Origin: Lutimaribacter degradans
GTDB lineage: Bacteria > Pseudomonadota > Alphaproteobacteria > Rhodobacterales > Rhodobacteraceae
Assembly (NCBI RefSeq): GCF_023703375.1
Contig: NZ_JAMQGO010000001.1
Span: 620,001 to 684,000 of the forward strand
Length of the DNA stretch: 64,000 bases
Direction: 5' to 3'
Below the pieces are notes generated by a model, which did not search any database, was not told where the DNA came from, and saw nothing but the letters and a program-made list of their open reading frames with translations. The stretch's first letter is position 1, and each line of letters begins with the position of its first letter. Both the position numbers and the translations under genes were made by a program. Below, piece after piece: positions 27,969 to 34,889 of the stretch.

Positions 27969-28982
27969 TCAGCCCCGGCGACGACCGCGGCGCTGACGTT
28001 TTGGCGTGTCGTCTTCGCCCGTGCCGTCGGCTGCAGACGAAAAACCGCCAAGACGTTCGGCGATCTCGTCCAGCGTCGGGCTGGGGCCGCGCGGCCGGGT
28101 TTCCAGCGCCTCGCGCATCTTTTCCAGGTGCTCGGGCATGGTTCCGCAGCAACCGCCGATGATGGTGGCCCCGCAATCGCGCGCCATCACCGCGTATTCG
28201 GCCATCAGCTCGGGCGTGCCATCATAGTGGATATGCCCATCGTGATACTTTGGGATGCCGGCATTGCCCTTGGCGATGATCGGGCGTTCGGTGCCCTGCG
28301 CGGCAAAGCCCAGAACGGTGCGCAGCAGGTCGGACGCGCCGACGCCGCAATTGGCGCCGAAGGCGATCGGCGGGTTGGGCAGCGCCTCGACCATGGCCAC
28401 CATGTCGGCGCTGGTCACGCCCATCATCGTGCGGCCGGCAGTGTCGAAACTCATCGTGCCGCACCAGGGCATGTCGGCCAGCGCAAAGGCTTCGGCCGCG
28501 GCCTTGTATTCTTCGGGGGCGGAGATGGTTTCCAGCCACAGCACGTCGGCGCCGCCTTCTTTCAGGCCCTCGGCCTGTTCGTGAAAGATCTCGACCGCCA
28601 GTTCATGCGTCAGCGTCCCCATCGGCGTAAAGATGTCGCCCGTCGGCCCGATAGAGCCTGCAACAACCACCTGGCGCCCCGCCGCATCGGCTACTTCGCG
28701 GCCGAGTTCGGCGGCGACGCGGCTCAACTCCCGCGCGCGATCTTGCGCGTCGTGCAGTTTCAGCCGACTGGCATTGCCGCCGAACGAGTTGGTCAGGAAA
28801 ATGTCGCTGCCCGCGTCAACGGCGGATTTGTAAAGCGCCCTGATGCGGTCCGGGTGGTCGGTGTTCCACATTTCGGGCGCATCGCCCGAACTCAGCCCCA
28901 TGTTGAACAGGTTGGTGCCGGTGGCGCCATCGGCCATCAGCCAGTCGCGGGTTTCCAGAAGGCGCGAAAGGGCGTTCGTCAT
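27969..28982 (-). CDS. bmt: Homocysteine S-methyltransferase (Bmt / MetH N-terminal type)
   Basis: A 337-residue zinc-dependent methyltransferase transferring a methyl group to homocysteine to give methionine. The TIM-barrel homocysteine-binding domain shows ADGATGTNLFNMGL near residue 17, GSIGPTGDIFTPMG near residue 108, and the zinc ligands in GANCGVG and IIGGCCGTMPEH. It is usually annotated betaine-homocysteine methyltransferase. In Rhodobacterales the equivalent gene works with a separate corrinoid protein as a split methionine synthase. The ATG at 28982 has AGGAG upstream. A basic tail (KRQRRGRRRG) ends the protein. DUF1476 gene lies 138 bases upstream on the same strand. Confidence 0.92.
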   Translation of the reverse strand: MTNALSRLLETRDWLMADGATGTNLFNMGLSSGDAPEMWNTDHPDRIRALYKSAVDAGSDIFLTNSFGGNASRLKLHDAQDRARELSRVAAELGREVADAAGRQVVVAGSIGPTGDIFTPMGTLTHELAVEIFHEQAEGLKEGGADVLWLETISAPEEYKAAAEAFALADMPWCGTMSFDTAGRTMMGVTSADMVAMVEALPNPPIAFGANCGVGASDLLRTVLGFAAQGTERPIIAKGNAGIPKYHDGHIHYDGTPELMAEYAVMARDCGATIIGGCCGTMPEHLEKMREALETRPRGPSPTLDEIAERLGGFSSAADGTGEDDTPKRQRRGRRRG

Positions 28983-29120
28983 CGGGGGCTCCTGCAAGGA
29001 ATCTAGGGGCGGGTTTTCATGTGCGCCGTTCATGCGGCACCACGGGAATCCATATCCGCACGAAAGCTGCCCGCAAATGGCCACGCAGCCGGACGCGGGG
29101 CCCGACTGCGCAGATCAATT

Positions 29121-29435
29121 TCAGTTTTCTTCGACCAGTTGGCCCTTGGCCACGATCATCAGTTCGTCCATCTTGGCGCGGATTTCCTCGGCGGTGCTCT
29201 TGTCGCCCAGGTCAGCCAGAACCTTGCGCACCACGTCTTCGTGGCCGGCCTCTTCGAAATCGGATTTGACGACTTCCTTGGCATAGGCCGCAGCATCGTC
29301 GCCGGATTTGCCCAGTTTCTCGGCCGCCCACAGACCCAGCAGCCTGTTGCGCCGCGCTTCGGCCTTGAACTTCATCTCTTCGTCATGGGCGAATTTGTTT
29401 TCGAACGCGCTTTCGCGATCATCGAAAGTTGTCAT
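29121..29435 (-). CDS. F1-ATPase zeta-subunit-type inhibitor (DUF1476)
   Basis: A 104-residue helical protein. DUF1476 proteins of alphaproteobacteria, known from Paracoccus as the zeta subunit, bind F1-ATPase and block its ATP hydrolysis. Typical blocks are TTFDDRESAFENKFAHDEEM at the start (the inhibitory segment), RRNRLLGLWAAEKLGKSG, and VRKVLADLGDKSTAEEIR. Start ATG at 29435; one three codons upstream (29444) is possible. It is divergent from purC. Confidence 0.92.
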   Translation of the reverse strand: MTTFDDRESAFENKFAHDEEMKFKAEARRNRLLGLWAAEKLGKSGDDAAAYAKEVVKSDFEEAGHEDVVRKVLADLGDKSTAEEIRAKMDELMIVAKGQLVEEN

Positions 29436-29593
29436 CGGCTGCATCCCTTGTCTGACAGGTCGGTTGGCCTTGATATGCCCGCCCTCGCGCGTGGACGCAA
29501 GGGGCGGGTGCGCCTTGCGGGGCACGCGCCCTTACACTAAACGGGAGCTACGCGTGCCGGGACTCAGCCCGGGGCGCGAGCGACGAGGTGGCC

Positions 29594-30355
29594 ATGGCAC
29601 GGCGCAAGAAGATTTACGAAGGCAAGGCAAAAACCCTGTACGAAGGGCCCGAACCCGGCACGATCGTGCAGTATTTCAAGGATGACGCCACCGCGTTCAA
29701 CGCCGAAAAACACGCCACGATCGAGGGCAAGGGCGTGTTGAACAACATGCTCAGCGAATACTTCATGCGCGGGCTGACGAACCTTGGCATCCCCAACCAT
29801 TTCATCCGGCGCCTGAACATGCGCGAGCAATTGGTGCGCGCCTGCGAGATCGTTCCGCTCGAGGTAATCGTGCGCAATTATGCCGCGGGCTCGATGGCCA
29901 AGCGCTTGGGGATAGAAGAGGGCATGCAACTACCGCGTCCGGTGGTCGAATACTGCCTGAAGGACGACAAGCTTGGCGATCCGCTGGTGACCGAGGAACA
30001 TATCGCTGCCTTCGGCTGGGCCAGCCAGCAGGACATGGACGATATCCTGAGCCTCGCCTTGCGGGTCAACGATTTCCTGTCGGGCGTGATGTACGGCGTC
30101 GGCATCAAGCTGGTGGATTTCAAGATCGAGATCGGCCGCGTTTACGACGGCGACTATCAGCGCCTGATCGTCGCCGACGAAATCAGCCCGGATAGCTGCC
30201 GCCTGTGGGACATGGAAACCGGCCAGAAACTGGACAAGGACGTGTTCCGCCGTGATCTTGGCAGCCTGACCGATGCTTATACCGAGGTGGCCACGCGCCT
30301 GGGCGTGATGCCCAAGGCCAACGTGCCGCCCAGCAAACCGACGCTGATCAACTGA
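29594..30355 (+). CDS. purC: Phosphoribosylaminoimidazole-succinocarboxamide synthase
   Basis: SAICAR synthase of de novo purine synthesis. 253 residues. [13 protein letters not shown] at the N-terminus and [14 protein letters not shown] near residue 93 (family signature) are clear; [10 protein letters not shown] and [14 protein letters not shown] near residue 170-200 complete the ATP and substrate sites. ATG at 29594 has CGAGG upstream; a GTG two codons earlier is less likely. The first of purC-purS-purQ. A CCGGG / CCCGG hairpin lies in the short leader. Confidence 0.97.
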   Translation: MARRKKIYEGKAKTLYEGPEPGTIVQYFKDDATAFNAEKHATIEGKGVLNNMLSEYFMRGLTNLGIPNHFIRRLNMREQLVRACEIVPLEVIVRNYAAGSMAKRLGIEEGMQLPRPVVEYCLKDDKLGDPLVTEEHIAAFGWASQQDMDDILSLALRVNDFLSGVMYGVGIKLVDFKIEIGRVYDGDYQRLIVADEISPDSCRLWDMETGQKLDKDVFRRDLGSLTDAYTEVATRLGVMPKANVPPSKPTLIN

Positions 30356-30410
30356 TCGCAAGCAAACCATCAGGCGGGCAGGGGGCCTGCCGCGAATTCC
30401 GGAGGACGCC

Positions 30411-30641
30411 ATGAAGGCACGGGTCACGGTGATGTTGAAGAACGGGGTGCTCGATCCGCAGGGCGAGGCTGTGCGGCATGCCCTCGGCGCCCTTGGTTTC
30501 GACGGCGTCGACGGCGTACGACAGGGTAAGGTGATCGAGCTGGACCTGGCCGAGGGCACCACCGAAGAAACTGTGACCGAGATGTGCGAAAAGCTGCTCG
30601 CCAACACGGTGATCGAAAGCTACCGGGTGGAGATGCTCTGA
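30411..30641 (+). CDS. purS: Phosphoribosylformylglycinamidine synthase subunit PurS
   Basis: A 76-residue protein that joins PurL and PurQ in the three-part FGAM synthase. It has the PurS pattern KNGVLDPQGEAVRHALGALG near residue 10, VRQGKVIELDL and the C-terminal NTVIESYRVEML. A perfect GGAGGA site precedes ATG. Its stop overlaps the PurQ ATG (TGATG). Confidence 0.96.
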   Translation: MKARVTVMLKNGVLDPQGEAVRHALGALGFDGVDGVRQGKVIELDLAEGTTEETVTEMCEKLLANTVIESYRVEML

Positions 30642-31309
30642 TGCACGCGGCGGTTCTGGTTTTTCCCGGTTCGAACTGCGACCGCGATCTTGCGGTGGCT
30701 TTCGAAAAGGCCGGTGCGCGGGTCAGCATGGTCTGGCACAAGGACACCGTGTTGCCTGATGGTATCGATATCGTCGGCATTCCGGGCGGGTTTTCTTACG
30801 GCGATTACCTGCGCTGTGGCGCGATTGCGGCCAATTCACCCATCTGCGGTGCGCTGCGCGGGCATGTTGACCGGGGCGGTTTCGCCCTGGGTATCTGCAA
30901 CGGCTTCCAGGTGCTGACGGAAACGCGCCTGCTGCCCGGTGCGCTGCGCCGCAACGCCAACCTGAAATATATCTGCAAGCCCGTGGATCTGCGCGTGGAA
31001 ACGGCCGACAGCGCCTTTACCGCAGGTTATTCCGAGGGGCAGGAAATCACGGTGCCCATCGCCCATCACGACGGGAATTACTTTGCCGCCGATGACACGC
31101 TGCGCGCGCTCAATGACCAGGATCGCGTGGCCTTTCGCTATGTCAAGAACCCCAACGGCTCGGTCGAGGATATTGCCGGCGTATTGTCGGAAAACCGGCG
31201 CGTGCTGGGCATGATGCCTCACCCCGAACGCATGGCCGAGCCCGCCCACGGGGGCACCGACGGGCAGGCGATGTTCCGCGCATTGATCGAACAACTCGCA
31301 ACCGCATGA
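30641..31309 (+). CDS. purQ: Phosphoribosylformylglycinamidine synthase subunit PurQ
   Basis: The glutaminase subunit of the three-part FGAM synthase, supplying ammonia to PurL. 222 residues. Class I amidotransferase motifs: GIPGGFSYGDYLRCGAI, nucleophile Cys in LGICNGFQVL near residue 87, and the His/Glu pair in GMMPHPERM near residue 194. Coupled to purS. The PurL gene is not here; the next gene is dctB, 37 bases on. Confidence 0.97.
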   Translation: MHAAVLVFPGSNCDRDLAVAFEKAGARVSMVWHKDTVLPDGIDIVGIPGGFSYGDYLRCGAIAANSPICGALRGHVDRGGFALGICNGFQVLTETRLLPGALRRNANLKYICKPVDLRVETADSAFTAGYSEGQEITVPIAHHDGNYFAADDTLRALNDQDRVAFRYVKNPNGSVEDIAGVLSENRRVLGMMPHPERMAEPAHGGTDGQAMFRALIEQLATA

Positions 31310-31346
31310 CTTGAGCGGGCGGGCCGCCGGGCGTAACCTTGTGAGC

Positions 31347-33113
31347 ATGGTCCGCATCAATACCCCCTTTCCGTCACGCGCGCGCACCGTCAGCTGGCGG
31401 GCGCGGGTGGCCTTGCTGGCGCTTTTGGTTCTGGCAATTGCCACCGTCGTGACAACCAATATCCTGCTGACCAGTCGTTTCACCGAAAATACCCGCAACC
31501 GGGCCGAGCTGCGGCTGGCGCTCTACTCGGGAAACCTGTTGTCCGAGCTGCGTCGCAACGCCATCGTCCCACAGCTTCTGGCGCGAGACCCGGCGCTGAT
31601 CGGCGCGCTGGAATCGGGCGATTTCAGCAGTTCTACGCAGCGGCTTATTTCTTTCGTGGATGAAATCGGCGCGGCATCGCTGATGCTGCTGGATCGCGAC
31701 GGGCGCGCGGTGGCCGCGACCGATCGCAACCGGCTGGGCAGCCAGCACCGCTCGGACGGGTATTTCGTCGATGCGATCCGCGCGTCGGGCACGATTTTCT
31801 CGGTGATGCAGCGCGATGGCGGGGCCCATGTCTTTACCTATTCGCGCCGTGTCGAAGAGCGCGGCTCCGTTCTGGGCGTTATCCTGGTCGAGGTGGACCT
31901 TGCCAAGTTCGAGCGTGCCTGGGCCGGGATCTCGGATGCCGTTTTTGTGACCGACAGCGAAGGCACGATCATCCTTGCGACGGAACCGCGCTGGCGCGGC
32001 CGGACCGAGACCGAGGCGCTTGCTGCCGAGCCCGCGCGCAGCGCCATCCAGCGCGCCATACAGGCCACCGCCGACTGGACGGCGCTGCCCGCCGATGCCT
32101 ACGTGCAGGGCGAAGCGGTGATGCGGATGGAAACCCGCATTCCCTTCCGCGGTTGGAAGATGACGAGTTTCACGACCTATTCCAGCGTGCGCGAACGGGT
32201 GAATGGCGTCCTGGCGCTGGAAATCATGGGATTCGCCATCTTGCTGGCGCTGGCGTTCTATTTTCTCAGCCGCAAGAACGCGCTGCGCATGGCGCTTTTC
32301 CAGCGGGAGTCGGCGGACCTTCGCGCATTGAACGCGCGCTTGCAGCGAGAAATTGCCGAGCGCGAAAGGGTGCAAAAGAACCTTGTCGTGGCCGAACAGA
32401 CCTTGGCGCAAAGCTCGAAACTGGCTGCCCTTGGCGAAATGTCGGCCGCTGTCAGCCACGAATTGAACCAACCGCTTGCGGCGATGAAAACCTATCTTGC
32501 GGGTGCGCGGCTGCTGTTGCGCCGCAACCGCCCCGAAGAGGCGCTTTCATCCTTCCAGCGGATCGACGACCTGATAGAGCGGATGGGCGCCATCACCCGG
32601 CAGCTCAAATCCTATGCGCGCAAGGGCAGCGAAGAGTTTGCACCTGTAAACATGGGCGATGCGCTGGCCTCGGCATTGTCGATGATGGAACCCCAACTGA
32701 AGCAGCGGCACATCCGCATCAGCCGGGCGATCCCGTCGGAGCCGGTTATGGTGCACGGCGACAGGGTGCGTATTGAGCAGGTGATGGTCAACCTGCTGCG
32801 CAACGCGATCGACGCCACCACCGCCCAGGATGACCCCGAGATAAGTATTATTCTGGCAGCGGGCGAAACCGCCACCCTTACCGTGCGCGACAACGGCGTG
32901 GGGATCGACGATTTGGACCAGCTGTTCGAACCATTCTACACCACCAAGACCGCCGGCGACGGCGTCGGGCTTGGTCTTGCGATTTCCTCGGGGATCGTGA
33001 ACGACCTTGGCGGGCGCCTGACTGCACGCAACGCCGAGGGCGGGGGGGCTGTATTCGAGGTACAACTGCCTATCTTGGGTGAAGACAATGAAGACATCGA
33101 GGCTGCGGAGTAA
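31347..33113 (+). CDS. dctB: C4-dicarboxylate sensor histidine kinase DctB
   Basis: A 588-residue inner-membrane sensor of C4-dicarboxylates. Transmembrane helices lie at about residues 20-40 and 287-307, flanking a periplasmic sensor domain. A cytosolic coiled coil (about 315-355) leads to the kinase: phospho-acceptor His in AVSHELNQPLAAMKTYL near residue 371; N box NLLRNAIDAT; G1 DNGVGI; F box FEPFYTTK; and G2 GVGLGLAIS. The ELNQPLAA block is typical of DctB-type kinases. ATG at 31347 is preferred to GTG 31341. The partner response regulator starts 7 bases after its stop. The usual DctPQM transporter is not adjacent. Confidence 0.94.
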   Translation: MVRINTPFPSRARTVSWRARVALLALLVLAIATVVTTNILLTSRFTENTRNRAELRLALYSGNLLSELRRNAIVPQLLARDPALIGALESGDFSSSTQRLISFVDEIGAASLMLLDRDGRAVAATDRNRLGSQHRSDGYFVDAIRASGTIFSVMQRDGGAHVFTYSRRVEERGSVLGVILVEVDLAKFERAWAGISDAVFVTDSEGTIILATEPRWRGRTETEALAAEPARSAIQRAIQATADWTALPADAYVQGEAVMRMETRIPFRGWKMTSFTTYSSVRERVNGVLALEIMGFAILLALAFYFLSRKNALRMALFQRESADLRALNARLQREIAERERVQKNLVVAEQTLAQSSKLAALGEMSAAVSHELNQPLAAMKTYLAGARLLLRRNRPEEALSSFQRIDDLIERMGAITRQLKSYARKGSEEFAPVNMGDALASALSMMEPQLKQRHIRISRAIPSEPVMVHGDRVRIEQVMVNLLRNAIDATTAQDDPEISIILAAGETATLTVRDNGVGIDDLDQLFEPFYTTKTAGDGVGLGLAISSGIVNDLGGRLTARNAEGGGAVFEVQLPILGEDNEDIEAAE

Positions 33114-33120
33114 ACCGACC

Positions 33121-34458
33121 ATGTCGAAAGCCATGAAAATTGCCATCGTCGATGACGAACAGGATATGCGTCAGTCGATCAGCCAATGGCTGGCCTTGTC
33201 TGGCTATGACACGGAAACCTTTTCCAGCGCGCAGGACGCGCTCAAGGCGCTGGGGCCCGATTATCCCGGTATCGTCATTTCGGATATCAAGATGCCCGGC
33301 ATGGACGGGATGCAGTTTCTCAAAAAGCTGATGGGCAGCGACAGCGCGTTGCCGGTCATCATGATCACCGGCCATGGCGACGTGCCCATGGCGGTCGAGG
33401 CGATGCGCGTGGGCGCCTTCGATTTCCTTGAAAAGCCCTTCAACCCCGACCGCATGACCGAACTGGCCAAGAAAGCGGCCAATGCCCGACGCTTGACGCT
33501 GGACAACCGCGCGCTGCGCCGGGAATTGTCGGATGGTGGCCAGATCATGAAGAAACTGATCGGCCAGAGCCCGGTGATGGAGCGCCTGCGCGAAGACATC
33601 CTGGACCTGGGCCAGGCCGAAGGCCACGTGCTTATCGACGGCGAAACCGGCACCGGCAAGACGCTTGTCGCCCACGCGCTGCACGCGGTGGGCGCGCGGG
33701 CCGGCAAGAAATTCGTGCTGATTTCCTGCGCGGCCTTCGAGGAAGACGCGCTGGCCAAGCGGCTGTTCGGGCCGATGCAGCCCGAGGATAGCCAACTGCC
33801 CGCCATCGAAGAGGCGCGCGGCGGGACATTGGTGCTTGAGGATATCGAGGCGCTGTCGGACACGCAGCAAGCGCGCCTGCTGAGCGTGATGAACGAGCAG
33901 GGCACCCCCGCCGAAACCCGCATTGTCGCGATTTCCAACCTGCAACAGCAGGACAAGACGCTTGAGGATGTGCTGCGCCCCGACCTGTTCTACCGACTGG
34001 CGGCGCTGCGGATCACCTTGCCGCCCCTGCGCCAGCGCGGCGAGGATATTTTGTCGCTGTTCACCAAGCTGTCGGAGCAATTCGCCGAGGAATATGGCTG
34101 CGATGCACCCCAGGTCAGTGCACAAGAGGCCGCGCAGCTTTTGCAGGCGCCCTGGCCAGGCAATGTGCGCCAGTTGATCAACGTGGCCGAACGTGCGGTG
34201 CTTCAGGCGCGGCGCGGGCAGGGCACCATCGCCTCGCTCCTGATGGCGGATCACGACGAGATGCAGCCGGTGATGACCACCGAGGGCAAGCCGCTCAAGG
34301 AATATGTCGAGGCGTTCGAAAGAATGTTGATCGACAACACGATGCGGCGCCACAAGGGCTCGATCCAGTCGGTGATGGACGAGTTGTGCCTGCCGCGCCG
34401 GACATTGAACGAAAAAATGGCGAAATACGGCCTGCAACGGGCGGATTACGTGGCCTGA
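33121..34458 (+). CDS. dctD: DctD-type response regulator lacking the GAFTGA loop
   Basis: A 445-residue NtrC-family regulator. The receiver has the phospho-acceptor Asp near residue 55 (ISDIKMPG). The AAA+ domain has Walker A GETGTGKT (174-181), then SCAAFEEDALAKRLFG where family members continue into the sigma-54 contact loop GAFTGA. Here LFG is followed by PMQPEDSQLPAIEEARGG: the loop is absent and the segment is several residues shorter. Walker B reads GGTLVLEDIE rather than GGTLFLDE. The arginine-finger region LRPDLFYRLAALRI and Fis-type HTH (about 416-438) are kept. So DNA binding and phosphorylation are expected, but not ordinary sigma-54 activation. Follows dctB closely. Confidence 0.93.
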   Translation: MSKAMKIAIVDDEQDMRQSISQWLALSGYDTETFSSAQDALKALGPDYPGIVISDIKMPGMDGMQFLKKLMGSDSALPVIMITGHGDVPMAVEAMRVGAFDFLEKPFNPDRMTELAKKAANARRLTLDNRALRRELSDGGQIMKKLIGQSPVMERLREDILDLGQAEGHVLIDGETGTGKTLVAHALHAVGARAGKKFVLISCAAFEEDALAKRLFGPMQPEDSQLPAIEEARGGTLVLEDIEALSDTQQARLLSVMNEQGTPAETRIVAISNLQQQDKTLEDVLRPDLFYRLAALRITLPPLRQRGEDILSLFTKLSEQFAEEYGCDAPQVSAQEAAQLLQAPWPGNVRQLINVAERAVLQARRGQGTIASLLMADHDEMQPVMTTEGKPLKEYVEAFERMLIDNTMRRHKGSIQSVMDELCLPRRTLNEKMAKYGLQRADYVA

Positions 34459-34889
34459 TCGGTAGGTGGGGATGGGTATATCGCACTTTGCGATTGTAAT
34501 TTGCGTCCATCCTCCTCTATGACTAGGGAACGGATTGCTGGCGCGACGCTGCGCCCTGTGAGCCGGATGGATTTTCCGAAAGGGCATCGTGGAGAAAGAC
34601 CCGACCCTTCCCGGACCGTGGAATATGGCCCTCTGATAACGAGGCCATTGTGAACAGCCCTCGGGCGCGAGCAGACCTCTGACAAGCGCCGGGCCTTTGA
34701 ATTGGCATCTGCCTGACAGATGTCGGAGACGAAACGCGATGCTTGGCGCATGTGAGAAACGCAGGATGACAGCGGCCCCCGTGGCCGGGCTGTCCCGCGA
34801 CTGCTCCGGCTTCGCCTCAAATAATGGACATGGCAGGATCACAGGCGCGCCCCCCGGGCGGCATGGGTTCTGCCGTGCGAATGGATTAA
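34459..34889 (+). promoter_or_regulatory. Long leader / promoter region of rne (no gene)
   Basis: 431 bases without a credible gene, just before rne. Several inverted repeats can be seen: ATGGCC-CTC / GAG-GCCAT near 34624, and GACAGC-GGCC / GGCC-GCTGTC around 34768-34794. RNase E is known to control its own mRNA through the leader in other bacteria; a similar role here is inference. No T-run terminator after dctD is evident, so some read-through is possible. Confidence 0.4.

Noticed and set aside
34700..34889. Possible cobalamin riboswitch in the rne leader (CTGTCCCGCGACTG)
   Set aside because: The B12-box-like stretch is isolated; the rest of the riboswitch core is not found, and rne is not a B12-regulated gene.
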